Assembly: GCA_021647785.1 (NCBI GenBank)
Contig: JAKIUC010000004.1
Span: 1 to 64,000, forward strand
Direction: 5' to 3'
DNA length: 64,000 nucleotides
Origin: Melioribacteraceae bacterium
Lineage (GTDB): Bacteria > Bacteroidota > Ignavibacteria > Ignavibacteriales > Melioribacteraceae
A model generated the notes under the pieces. That model did not search any database, was not told the origin of the DNA, and saw only the letters and a program-made list of their open reading frames with translations. Positions 33,531 to 42,707 of this stretch are shown here, piece after piece. A program made the position numbers and the translations under genes. Each line of letters opens with the position of its first letter. The stretch's first letter is position 1.

Positions 33531-33850
33531 ATGTTTACCTGTTCTGCTCTTTTGCGGAATAATTTGTAGAGCGAATCTCCTGATTCGCTCTTGCTATTAG
33601 AAGAAACGAAATCCACAAGGGACAGGAAGGACTTTCGTTCTACAATTGTTTTTTATAATCTCCGTAGCTCCGTAGGTCTGTAAGACTCTTACAGAGAATC
33701 CCCTTGGGAGAGTCACATGCTGTAAGCATCCTCTGTCCTGTAAGGATGCCCTCGGCATAAGAGTCTCACAGACTTACAGGACAGTCATCCCCTTTACCAA
33801 AGGCATTCCTTCGGAAGTGTGTTTAAAAATCAATAATGACGGTTTCATCT
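33531..33850. repeat. Mosaic intergenic repeat (left copy)
   Basis: Within a 770-base gap lacking genes, blocks recur elsewhere. 33533-33600 has the hairpin GAGCGAATC-tcct-GATTCGCTC, and 33632-33659 reads 'ggactttcgttctacaattgt...'. 33660-33790 has 'ctgtaagactcttacagag..gagagtcac', and 33820-33845 reads 'tgtttaaaaatcaataatgacggttt'. The first, second and last blocks occur in reverse order and orientation at 50839-51016. The third is related to 50735-50830 and 20993-21040. No ORF or consistent start codon supports coding. Confidence 0.75.
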
Positions 33851-34026
33851 GAAATAAATTCTGGTATCTGTTCCATGTTGCGTGCAGATAGGGACTAAAT
33901 TTGACCTTAATTTGTGAAATCTTTTTTACTTATATTCAAAAGTACAAATAAAATTTTCTATTGTGCGATTCCAAAGTAGTTAGCATAATTGAAAACTATA
34001 TCACTTAATAACAAAACTTTTATTTT

Positions 34027-34752
34027 ATGGACCAGCTTAAAACAATAATTGTTGACGATTCAAAGAATATTAGAACAGAACTTAAATTTTTACTTTCTGA
34101 ATTTTCTGAACTATTAGTAACAGGAGAAGCTGCTAATGTAACTCAGGCAATAAGATTGATTGAACAACAAAAGCCAGATGTAATTTTTTTAGATATTCAA
34201 TTGCAAAATGAAACTGGTTTTGACCTTCTTGAGAAAACTGATGTAACTGCTCAGATTATTTTTATTACTGCACATGATAAGTATGCAATTAGGGCATTTG
34301 AAGTTAATGCAATTGATTACTTATTAAAACCAATTAAAAAAGATAGATTAAAAAAAGCTATTGATAGATTGATACCTGAAAATAAAAATGGAGATGAACC
34401 TCATAACAAGGTAACTTATGACGATGTAGTTTATTTAATGATTAATAGGTCGTTAAAATTTATTAAGGTTGCATCAATAAAATCGATTGTAGCAGAGGGA
34501 AAATACTCGTTTTTGCAGCATAATGAAAAAAGAAAAAACTTAGCTTCAAAAACTTTACTTGAGTGGGAGGAAATACTTCCTGAAAAATACTTTGTGCGTA
34601 TTCACCGTTCAACAATAATTAACTTTGAGCATGTAGATAAGGTTAGAAAATGTCCGAACAATACTCATGAGGTTTTTGTAAAAGGTGTTGAAGAACCATT
34701 TATTATGAGCCGGCGTTATGCAGCCAAACTAAAAACGATGCTTAGTTTATAG
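34027..34752 (+). CDS. LytTR-family response regulator
   Basis: A 241-residue regulator. The receiver domain (1-115) has the acidic pair in IIVDDSKN, phospho-acceptor Asp in VIFLDIQL, Thr in FITAHDKYA and Lys in DYLLKPIKK. The LytTR DNA-binding domain (about 135-241) has 'IKSIVAEGKYSFLQ', 'LLEWEEILPEKYFVRIHRSTIIN' and 'FIMSRRYAAKLK'. Its stop is six bases from the convergent kinase gene. It is the obvious partner of the LytS-type kinase at 34759-37941, and its receiver is closely related to the orphan receiver at 38189-38560. Confidence 0.93.
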   Translation: MDQLKTIIVDDSKNIRTELKFLLSEFSELLVTGEAANVTQAIRLIEQQKPDVIFLDIQLQNETGFDLLEKTDVTAQIIFITAHDKYAIRAFEVNAIDYLLKPIKKDRLKKAIDRLIPENKNGDEPHNKVTYDDVVYLMINRSLKFIKVASIKSIVAEGKYSFLQHNEKRKNLASKTLLEWEEILPEKYFVRIHRSTIINFEHVDKVRKCPNNTHEVFVKGVEEPFIMSRRYAAKLKTMLSL

Positions 34753-34758
34753 ATGTTT

Positions 34759-37700
34759 TTATTTTGCCTCTTCCAGTAATCCAGTATCGGCGTGTAGTTC
34801 GGCTTTAGCTTTTATGCTTTCGGCATAATCAATTTTAATGCTTGCAATTACCCATCCCTCTTTTTCATATATCTTAAACGAAAATTTATCTTTAAACATA
34901 ATACTCAATCTTTTCTTTATGTTTTCTATAGAATTACCATGCACTTTATCTCTCTTAATACCATCATCCCATTTTCTTAATCCCCCAGTATTTGATATAT
35001 TTATTAATAGTACACCATTAACATAAGTTATTAGTAGTCTAATTTTAAATTCTTCTGCACTTGTTTGAGACCCATATTTTATAGCATTCTCAATAAGTGG
35101 TTGGAAAATAAAAGCAGGTACAATTAATTCTCTAGCTTCATCATCAACTTCATAGGTTACATCTAAGGTATCGTGGAAACAATTTTTTTGAATGCCAATA
35201 TAATTTCTGGCAGCATCAATTTCCTCATTTAATGTATCTTTTTCTCTTCTATAATTAAGAAGCACATAACGGAAGTACTCCGATAATTCAGATATCATTT
35301 CCCAAGCTCTATTTTTATCAATTAAAACTAAAGCTCTAATTGCACTAAATGCGTTTAATAAAAAATGTGGGTTCATCTGGTTTCTAAGTAACTTTAGTTG
35401 TGTTAAGTTTGCTAATGAAGTTGCCTTTAAAAGATTTCTCTTCTGTCTTTGATAATTAATAAAATGTAGAAGCCCTAATAACAGAACCGAAATAATAACT
35501 AATTTAAACCAGAGTGTATCCCAATATGGAGGTGAAATTGAAATATTAACAGATGCATCTATAGTACTCCATTGACCGGCATTATTTGCTGCTTTCACTG
35601 TGAAAGTATATTTACCGGGATTTAAGTTCGTGTAGGTAGCATATCTTCTATTTCCAACATAATTCCAGTCTTTATCAAAACCTTTCATCATATATGCATA
35701 TTTGATATTGTCGCTCATGGCATAATCCAAAGCTGCAAAAGTAAATGTAAAGGAAGTGTGTTCATAAGAGAGGGATACATTTTGAGCTTCACTAATGTGC
35801 GAAGTTAAGATAGGGTTATCGCCTCCAATTGGAACAAGTCGGTTTAATACTTTAAAATCGATGAAAGTAACTGTTGGAATAGTTAGTTCCTCTGGGATTT
35901 TTTCAGGAAAAAAAGAAATTGCACCATCTATATTTCCCAAGTAAAATTTGCCCTCCGATGTTTTAAAATGTGCTCCTGTAAATTGATTGTTTTGTAATCC
36001 ATTCTCTTTATAATAATTTATGAATTTTTTTGTTTTAATATTGTATTTTGATAGTCCGTTAAAAGTACCTATCCAAATATTATTTTGTTTATCTATAAGT
36101 AAGCTTTGAATAGTGTTATCTGGTAGTCCGTTTTTTTTTGTAAATTGTTTAAAACTCTTTTCTGTTTTATTAAACGCAAACAGTCCACCACCTGCTGTAC
36201 CAATCCATAGTATCTGCTCATCTTCAACAATTGTATTAATTATACTTAGCTCACTACCCGTTGGCAGTTTATAACTCTCTTGTTCATTAGATAACGGATT
36301 TATTTTATATAATCTGCTAGTATTACCACCTACCCAAATGTTATTTTCGCTATCTTCAAATATACATGAGATATTCTCACTTGGGTTGGAATCAATTAGA
36401 GAAAAAACTTTAAATGTTTTTTTATCCCGATTGAATATCTTTAATCCGTTTCCTGTACCAACCCACAAGATATTATTACTGCTAAACAATAAACTGCTGA
36501 TACCATCCTGATAAATTAACGGCTGATTTGGTGAAAGTTTATAGTGAAAGAAGCGGTTAGTTTTTCGGTCAAAAAAATTAAGACCGCCCTGGAATGTCCC
36601 TATCCAAAGATTACCATCTTCATTTTCAGTAATAGCATTAATATTGTTACTTGATATACTATTTATATCGTTAGGATTATGAGTGTAATAATTGAAGATT
36701 CCACTTTTTTTGTCAAGTTGATTTAGCCCTTTTTCACCTGTTGCAAACCATACATTATTATTATCTTCATATATAGCAGTAACAAAGCTATGGTTTAGGT
36801 ACCGGTTGTTTGTAGCGTCTGCCCTATAATGATTGAATTGCATATTCTCAATATTGAAAAAATTAACACCTCTTTTAGTACCGAGCCAAAAATTTCCTTT
36901 TACATCACTATAAATAACCTGAACGTTATTATTACTAATACTGTTGGGATTGTTATCATCGTGTGCATATTGAATAAACCGGTGAGTTTTCTTATTAAAT
37001 ATATAGAGTCCATTACGAGTACCTATCCATAAATTTCCATTTTTATCATCACTAATCGATTTAATAGTATAACTTTCCCGTACTTTTGTGTTTGGAATAA
37101 ATGTTCTAAAACTTTTATTCTTTCTATCAAAAAAATTAAGACCGCCATTATATGTGCCAATCCACAAATTCTTTTCTGAATCTTCATATAGTGAAATTAT
37201 TGAATTATTGCTTATGGAGTTTTCATCATTTTTGCTATGTTCAAAATACTCGAATGTTTCTAATTCAGGATCAAAGCATACAAGTCCTCCTCCGTTACTC
37301 CCAATCCAAAACTTATTATCTCTATCTTCAAGAATTATATTTAGACTATTGTTACTAAATTGTGCATTATTAAAATTACTGGAGTCATACCTAGTAATAA
37401 TGTTTGTTTCTTTATCAATTTTATTTATTGTTTGTGCAGTTACAAACCAAATGTTTTTTTTGCTATCCTCAATAATATCCTCAACATTATTGCTGCCAGG
37501 GTTAAAGTTATAGGATGAGTCTTCCTTTAATTGTCTGAATTCATTCAAAGTACCATTAAATATATTTATCCCTCCGTTACCTGTTCCTATCCACAAATTA
37601 CCCTCACTATCTTCAGTTAAAGACTTAATCCAATTATCGCTTAAGGTTTGCCCCTCATCTCCATCAAGGTTATATACAGTAAATTCATAACCATCATATT

Positions 37701-37941
37701 TATTTAGTCCGTCATTTGTCCCGAACCACATAAATCCGCGGCTATCCTGGTAAATACAATTAACAATATTTTGAGAAAGTCCTTCGTCAGTCGTTAAATG
37801 TTTAAATCTAAGTTCGGAATTCTGAGCTATCGAATTAACGATTAAAAGGAGCAGAATTAAACATGTTAATAATGGAGAGGTTGAATAAATTTTGCTAAAA
37901 AATGAATCTGATTTATTAGAGAAATAAAAATTAAACAACAT
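34759..37941 (-). CDS. Propeller-sensor histidine kinase of the LytS (His_kinase) type
   Basis: A 1060-residue membrane sensor. A signal anchor (about residues 20-40) is followed by about 12-14 Reg_prop propeller blades (LWIGTGNGGINIFNG-type, about 45-690). A Y_Y_Y Ig-like domain (about 720-795) leads to one transmembrane helix (about 806-826). The kinase core follows: His_kinase motif QMNPHFLLNAFSAI (about 852-866) with the phospho-His, and an HATPase_c domain (IENAIKYG N-box, later GNSIENIKKRL). The periplasmic part is the architecture of Bacteroidetes hybrid two-component sensors for glycans, but receiver and DNA-binding domains are on separate proteins here. It is flanked by response regulators and precedes a glycan-degradation cluster, so sensing an oligosaccharide is the best inference. 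Confidence 0.92.
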   Translation of the reverse strand: MLFNFYFSNKSDSFFSKIYSTSPLLTCLILLLLIVNSIAQNSELRFKHLTTDEGLSQNIVNCIYQDSRGFMWFGTNDGLNKYDGYEFTVYNLDGDEGQTLSDNWIKSLTEDSEGNLWIGTGNGGINIFNGTLNEFRQLKEDSSYNFNPGSNNVEDIIEDSKKNIWFVTAQTINKIDKETNIITRYDSSNFNNAQFSNNSLNIILEDRDNKFWIGSNGGGLVCFDPELETFEYFEHSKNDENSISNNSIISLYEDSEKNLWIGTYNGGLNFFDRKNKSFRTFIPNTKVRESYTIKSISDDKNGNLWIGTRNGLYIFNKKTHRFIQYAHDDNNPNSISNNNVQVIYSDVKGNFWLGTKRGVNFFNIENMQFNHYRADATNNRYLNHSFVTAIYEDNNNVWFATGEKGLNQLDKKSGIFNYYTHNPNDINSISSNNINAITENEDGNLWIGTFQGGLNFFDRKTNRFFHYKLSPNQPLIYQDGISSLLFSSNNILWVGTGNGLKIFNRDKKTFKVFSLIDSNPSENISCIFEDSENNIWVGGNTSRLYKINPLSNEQESYKLPTGSELSIINTIVEDEQILWIGTAGGGLFAFNKTEKSFKQFTKKNGLPDNTIQSLLIDKQNNIWIGTFNGLSKYNIKTKKFINYYKENGLQNNQFTGAHFKTSEGKFYLGNIDGAISFFPEKIPEELTIPTVTFIDFKVLNRLVPIGGDNPILTSHISEAQNVSLSYEHTSFTFTFAALDYAMSDNIKYAYMMKGFDKDWNYVGNRRYATYTNLNPGKYTFTVKAANNAGQWSTIDASVNISISPPYWDTLWFKLVIISVLLLGLLHFINYQRQKRNLLKATSLANLTQLKLLRNQMNPHFLLNAFSAIRALVLIDKNRAWEMISELSEYFRYVLLNYRREKDTLNEEIDAARNYIGIQKNCFHDTLDVTYEVDDEARELIVPAFIFQPLIENAIKYGSQTSAEEFKIRLLITYVNGVLLINISNTGGLRKWDDGIKRDKVHGNSIENIKKRLSIMFKDKFSFKIYEKEGWVIASIKIDYAESIKAKAELHADTGLLEEAK

Positions 37942-38070
37942 AAATTCCTTTTGGATAATTATTTAATTGCATCTTTTTATATAAAATAATAAATATATTT
38001 ACCAAATATCAATTGAATTATTAGTACACTTTTATATTTCTTCAAAAATAAAGTAAATGAATTATATCTT

Positions 38071-38099
38071 TTACCATTTGCTCCAATATCTTACCATTT
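38071..38099. promoter_or_regulatory. Direct repeat, possible LytTR regulator binding site
   Basis: TTACCATTT occurs at 38071-38079 and again at 38091-38099, exactly 20 bp apart, each preceded by 'atatc(tt)'. LytTR proteins bind pairs of ~9-bp direct repeats spaced by about two helical turns. The site lies in the 247-base gap between the divergent kinase and orphan-receiver genes, 90 bases upstream of the latter. The repeat does not match the LytTR consensus closely, so this is tentative. Confidence 0.35.
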
Positions 38100-38188
38100 A
38101 TACTTTAAAATTTGATTTAATTAGTATTTTTTTCGATTTTGAGACCAAATTTTAACAGAAATTATAATGAAGGTAGGAAAATTATTTA

Positions 38189-38560
38189 ATGCAGAAAATT
38201 AAAGCTGTTATAGTTGATGATGTTCAGCTTATTCGTGCAGAGTTAAAATCAATGCTCTTAGAATATCCAGAATTAGATGTGTTGGGGGAAGCCTCCAACG
38301 GAAAAACTGCGATAAAGGTGATAGAAAAACTAAAACCAGATGTTGTTTTTTTAGATATTCAAATGCCAGTATTTTCCGGATTTAATATGTTGGACGCATT
38401 AGATGTAAATTTCAAAATTATTTTTATATCTTCTTTCGATAAGTATATGCCCGAAGCACAAAAATATAATGCCGTAGATTTTTTGATGAAACCAATAAAT
38501 AAAGGGAAACTGGATGCAGCATTACAAAAAATTTTTAATCAATTAAACAACAATAAATAA
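38189..38560 (+). CDS. Stand-alone receiver-domain response regulator
   Basis: A 123-residue protein, a complete CheY-like receiver and nothing else: acidic residues in VIVDDVQ, phospho-acceptor Asp in VVFLDIQMP, Ser in FISSFDKY, Lys in DFLMKPIN. Along its whole length it parallels the receiver half of the 34027-34752 LytTR regulator (IRAELKSMLLEYPELDVLGEA against IRTELKFLLSEFSELLVTGEA). It probably arose by duplication with loss of the LytTR domain. It may act as a phosphate sink or competitor for the kinase it is divergently transcribed from. It lies 113 bases before the sulfatase operon. Confidence 0.9.
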   Translation: MQKIKAVIVDDVQLIRAELKSMLLEYPELDVLGEASNGKTAIKVIEKLKPDVVFLDIQMPVFSGFNMLDALDVNFKIIFISSFDKYMPEAQKYNAVDFLMKPINKGKLDAALQKIFNQLNNNK

Positions 38561-38673
38561 GATTAAAATCAGTATTCTAATATAGTTCCAATACAATAGT
38601 TAACCTTCTCCTCTTAAAAGTAAATTAAAACGTAACGTATAATTTTATCAATTTCAGAACAATAAGGAAAAAA

Positions 38674-40116
38674 ATGAATTTCAAATCCCATTCGCCGGTT
38701 ATAAAATTAACAATTAGTACTCTATTAATATTAACCTTTTTTGGATGTCAAAAAAAATCAGATAATGAAAAATCAGTAGTGGCGAAACCAAACATTATAT
38801 ACATTTTAGCGGATGATCTCGGTTATGGCGACCTTGGTAGTTATGGTCAAGAAAGAATTAAAACACCAAGGATTGATAAAATGGCAACTGAAGGTATGAG
38901 GTTTACTGACCATTATGCAGGAGCAACTGTTTGTGCACCTTCAAGATCTGTTTTGATGACGGGACTGCATACAGGACATACCTATATTAGAGGAAACCGT
39001 GAAAAAGAACCAATGGGGCAGGAACCACTTCCTGCTGAAATAAAAACTGTTGCAGAATATCTTAAAGATGCTGGATACACAACTGGACTAATTGGTAAAT
39101 GGGGGCTTGGCGGACCTGGAAGTGTTGGTATGCCTACGCGCCAGGGGTTCGATTACTTCTACGGCTACATGTGCCAACGACACGCCCATAATTATTACCC
39201 CGAATTTTTATTCAGAAATGAAGATAAAATTATGCTTGAAGGTAACAGAGTGGAGAACCCAAGACCTGATGGTGAAGGTGTTTCTGTTGATAAAGCCCAA
39301 TACACACACGACCTTTTTGCCGAAGAAGCTCTAAAATTTGTTGAAGTAAATAAAGACAATCCTTTCTTTCTATACCTTGCGTTAACAATACCTCACGCAA
39401 ATAATCGCGGTGGAGATAATGGAATGGATATAGGAATGGAAGTTCCAAGCCTTGGTCAATATGCCGATAAGGATTGGCCCTTTGCTGAAAAGGGAAAAGC
39501 TGCGATGATTACACTTATGGATAAAGATATTGGCAGATTGTTAGATAAGTTGCAAGAACTTGGTATTGCAGAAAACACACTTGTTATTTTTACAAGTGAT
39601 AACGGACCTCATGCAGAAGGCGGGGCACAGCCCGATTTTTCAAATAGCAACGGTCAGTTAAGAGGATTAAAACGTGACCTATACGAAGGAGGGATTCGTG
39701 TACCAATGATTGCTTGGCAGCCAGGTACTATTAAACCGAATACAACTTCCTCGCATATTTCTGCCTTCTGGGATTTTTTACCTACTGCTTGTGATATTGC
39801 TGGTTTGGAAACTCCAAAAAATATCGATGGCATTTCATTTCTGCCAGAATTACTCGGGAAACCTCAACCAGAGCATGAATATTTATATTGGGAGTTTTAC
39901 GGTCGTGGGTTTAAACGTGCTTTTAGAATAGGCGATTACAAATATGTTCAGGTTGGTGCAAATTCTCAGTTCGAAATGTATAATTTAGCTAATGACATTG
40001 GCGAGACAAAAGATATATCAGCCGAACATCCTGAAAAAATTGCAGAGTTAAAAAAGCTTTTAAAAACTGCACATACTGAATCTAAATTCTGGAAAATTCC
40101 TGGTGAGGAAATCTGA
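38674..40116 (+). CDS. Sulfatase (arylsulfatase A-type) lipoprotein
   Basis: A 480-residue type I sulfatase. A lipoprotein signal peptide ends at Cys in LTFFGC (about residue 26). The metal-binding start is ILADDLGYGDLGSYG. The formylglycine site is C87 in VCAPSRSVLMTG (C-x-P-S-R). Further substrate/metal residues are LIGKWGLGG, FTSDNGPHAEGG and 'EFYGRGFKRAFRIGDYKYV'. It needs a formylglycine-generating or anaerobic maturase, not seen in this window. It would remove sulfate esters from a glycan in the periplasm. Its stop overlaps the GH116 start (TGATG), so the two are translationally coupled. Confidence 0.93.
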   Translation: MNFKSHSPVIKLTISTLLILTFFGCQKKSDNEKSVVAKPNIIYILADDLGYGDLGSYGQERIKTPRIDKMATEGMRFTDHYAGATVCAPSRSVLMTGLHTGHTYIRGNREKEPMGQEPLPAEIKTVAEYLKDAGYTTGLIGKWGLGGPGSVGMPTRQGFDYFYGYMCQRHAHNYYPEFLFRNEDKIMLEGNRVENPRPDGEGVSVDKAQYTHDLFAEEALKFVEVNKDNPFFLYLALTIPHANNRGGDNGMDIGMEVPSLGQYADKDWPFAEKGKAAMITLMDKDIGRLLDKLQELGIAENTLVIFTSDNGPHAEGGAQPDFSNSNGQLRGLKRDLYEGGIRVPMIAWQPGTIKPNTTSSHISAFWDFLPTACDIAGLETPKNIDGISFLPELLGKPQPEHEYLYWEFYGRGFKRAFRIGDYKYVQVGANSQFEMYNLANDIGETKDISAEHPEKIAELKKLLKTAHTESKFWKIPGEEI

Positions 40117-42689
40117 TGGGAACTTATCTTCATGCTAACAAATTGGTTTTCGCAAGCATAATACTCCTTGTTTCTTTTTTCTATACTACAAAACTTAATG
40201 CTGAAGGTAGGGAATTTAATGGAAAATATAGTGGTGAAAATCTAAATCGGGTTGCATTCCCATTAGGAGGGATAGGTGCTGGTATGATTTGCCTCGAAGG
40301 TACTGGTGCAATTTCAAATGTATCTGTACGAAATGCTCCCAACTTATTTTATGAGCCGCTGATTTATGCTGCATTATTTGTAAAAAGTGAAACTGGTAAT
40401 ATCGCAAAAGTAATAGAAGGTCCTGTTCCTGAACATAAATATTTTGGAACTCCAATGAGCGGCGAAGGTCTTGGGTGGACAAGCTATGGCTTACCAAGAT
40501 TTGAATCGGCTTCTTTTCTCGCACGCTTTCCTTTTGGAGAAATTTCTCTTGAAGACTCTTCAGTACCAATTGATGTTTCTATTACTGGTTGGAGTCCCTT
40601 TATACCTGGGGATGCCGACAATTCCAGTTTGCCGGTTGGTGCACTTGAATATCATTTCTCAAATTCTACCGAGCAGGAACATGAAGTTGTGTTCTCATTC
40701 AACTCTCAGAATTTTATGAATATAATGGAGCCAGGAAAGTTTTCTGGGAAGGGCGGACCCATAAAGGAATTTCCGAACGGCTTTCTATTGTGGAATGATG
40801 GCGATGCTGTTAGCCCCTACAATGAAGGGGGGTTCGCTATTTTTGTTGATGATGAAAATCTAAAAGTTAATCACCAATGGTTTAGCGGTAGTCATACCGA
40901 TGTTCAAACAATTAACTGGAAAAATATATCATCCGGAAAAATTGTTGAAACCCCCGCACGTGATGGAAATGTTTATGGTGCATCACTCTCTGTTCCCTTT
41001 ACACTTAAACCTGGTGAGAAGAAAACTATAAAATTAATGTTTTGCTGGTATGTTCCTAAAACCAACTTGAAGATGGGTCCAACACCGAGTGAAAATTATA
41101 AACCATGGTACTCCGGAAAATTCAAAGATATTTATAAGGTTGCCCAATACTGGCGTACTAATTACAGCGAATTGCGTAACAATAGTAAGATGTTTACAGA
41201 AGCATTTTACAGTTCAACTTTGCCGAGTGAAGTACTTGAAGCTGTATCTGCAAATATGACAATACTTAAATCGCCAACAGTGTTGCGGCAGACTGATGGC
41301 AAACTTTGGGGATGGGAAGGCAGCGGCGATACTAACGGAAATTATGCTGGTTCGTGCTCGCATGTATGGAATTATGCACAAGCAATTCCTCATCTATTTC
41401 CAAAACTTGAACGAACTTTACGAGAAACTGAATTTATTGAAAATCAATTAGATGAAGAAGCGTATTATTCTAACGGAAAACTGAAAGGTATTGGTTTTCA
41501 AAAGTTTCGAGCTATACTTCCAATACGTGATGTTGGTCCTGGTAGATGGGCAGCTATAGATGGGCAGTTTGGCGGAATAATGAAAATTTACCGCGACTGG
41601 AGAATCTCTGGAAATAGTGATTGGCTTAAAAGTCTTTGGACTGAAATAAAATTGAGTATGGAATTTTGCATCAGTAATTGGGACCCAGAAAGAATTGGAG
41701 TTATTGCTGAACCGCAGCATAACACTTACGATATTGAGTTTTGGGGACCAACTGGCATGAGCATGAGTTTTTACGCGGGTGCTTTAAATTCCTATATAAA
41801 AATGGGAAAGTATCTCGGCGAAGATGTAACAGAGCATGAAGTATTACTGGCTAACTGCGTAGCTTATATGGAAGACTCTCTTTTCAATGGGGAGTATTTT
41901 AACCAGCAAACACGGTGGGAAGGTATGGCTGCCGGAGACCCAATTGAATATGTAGAAGGTTCGTGGAATGTTAATTATTCAGAAGACGCTCTTAAAATAT
42001 ATAAAAAGGAAGGTCCCAAGTATCAGTATGGCAATGGTGTACTTGCTGATGGAATAATGGGGCTTTGGTTATCTAAGGCATCCGGAAATGATGACGAGAT
42101 AATTAACCCTGCGTTGGTTAAGTCGCACCTAAAGGCGGTTTATAAATACAACATGAAACATGATTTATCCAAACACCCAAATCCACAAAGACCTGGCTAC
42201 GCATTGGGCAATGAAGGTGGGCTGCTCCTTTGTACATGGCCCCACAACGACGAACCAACACTCCCATTTATATATAGTAACGAAGTATGGACAGGGATTG
42301 AATACCAAGTAGCATCGCACCTTATCATGGAAGGAATGGTTGATGAAGGACTTGATATTGTAAGAACACTTCGCAAAAGATATAATGGAGAAAGGCGTAA
42401 TCCTTTTAACGAGTATGAAGCAGGCAGCTGGTATGCACGTGCAATGTCGAGCTATAGTTTGCTGCAGGCTCTTAGCGGTATCAAGTACGATGCTGTTGAT
42501 AGTACACTTTATATCGATTCAAAACTTGGTGATGATTTTTCGTGCTTCTTCTCAACGGAATCTGGCTTTGGTGTTACGGGGCTTAAAGATGGCAAACCGT
42601 TTATAGATGTAAAAATGGGGAGTGTACCAGTTAGCAAATGTATTGTATCTAACAGCGATTTAACAAGCAAATTAATTGAAAAAAAATAA
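40116..42689 (+). CDS. GH116-type glycosidase (GBA2-like beta-glucosidase/glucosylceramidase family)
   Basis: An 857-residue secreted enzyme. The signal peptide is about residues 1-29. The GBA2_N beta-sandwich (about 40-340) begins LNRVAFPLGGIGAGMICLEGTGAISNVSVRN. The (alpha/alpha)6 catalytic domain (about 380-810) has 'WGWEGSG...GSCSHVWNYAQAIPHLFPKLERTLRE', 'IGVIAEPQHNTYDIEFWGPTGMSMS' and 'LADGIMGLWLS'. These match the DUF608/GH116 family, which includes beta-glucosidases, beta-xylosidases and glucosylceramidases. The exact substrate cannot be read from sequence. It is coupled to the sulfatase and 18 bases before the GH36-like gene. Confidence 0.88.
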   Translation: MGTYLHANKLVFASIILLVSFFYTTKLNAEGREFNGKYSGENLNRVAFPLGGIGAGMICLEGTGAISNVSVRNAPNLFYEPLIYAALFVKSETGNIAKVIEGPVPEHKYFGTPMSGEGLGWTSYGLPRFESASFLARFPFGEISLEDSSVPIDVSITGWSPFIPGDADNSSLPVGALEYHFSNSTEQEHEVVFSFNSQNFMNIMEPGKFSGKGGPIKEFPNGFLLWNDGDAVSPYNEGGFAIFVDDENLKVNHQWFSGSHTDVQTINWKNISSGKIVETPARDGNVYGASLSVPFTLKPGEKKTIKLMFCWYVPKTNLKMGPTPSENYKPWYSGKFKDIYKVAQYWRTNYSELRNNSKMFTEAFYSSTLPSEVLEAVSANMTILKSPTVLRQTDGKLWGWEGSGDTNGNYAGSCSHVWNYAQAIPHLFPKLERTLRETEFIENQLDEEAYYSNGKLKGIGFQKFRAILPIRDVGPGRWAAIDGQFGGIMKIYRDWRISGNSDWLKSLWTEIKLSMEFCISNWDPERIGVIAEPQHNTYDIEFWGPTGMSMSFYAGALNSYIKMGKYLGEDVTEHEVLLANCVAYMEDSLFNGEYFNQQTRWEGMAAGDPIEYVEGSWNVNYSEDALKIYKKEGPKYQYGNGVLADGIMGLWLSKASGNDDEIINPALVKSHLKAVYKYNMKHDLSKHPNPQRPGYALGNEGGLLLCTWPHNDEPTLPFIYSNEVWTGIEYQVASHLIMEGMVDEGLDIVRTLRKRYNGERRNPFNEYEAGSWYARAMSSYSLLQALSGIKYDAVDSTLYIDSKLGDDFSCFFSTESGFGVTGLKDGKPFIDVKMGSVPVSKCIVSNSDLTSKLIEKK

Positions 42690-42707
42690 TTCTGGAGTTC
42701 AAAAATT

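Noticed and set aside
33660-33790. Possible structured non-coding RNA gene in the mosaic repeat
   Set aside because: Strong pairing potential, but block order is shuffled between copies and no promoter/terminator pair is visible, so an RNA gene is not supported.
37088-37513. 141-residue plus-strand open frame
   Set aside because: It lies wholly antisense to the propeller region of the histidine kinase, has no ribosome site and is a by-product of the biased repeat codons.
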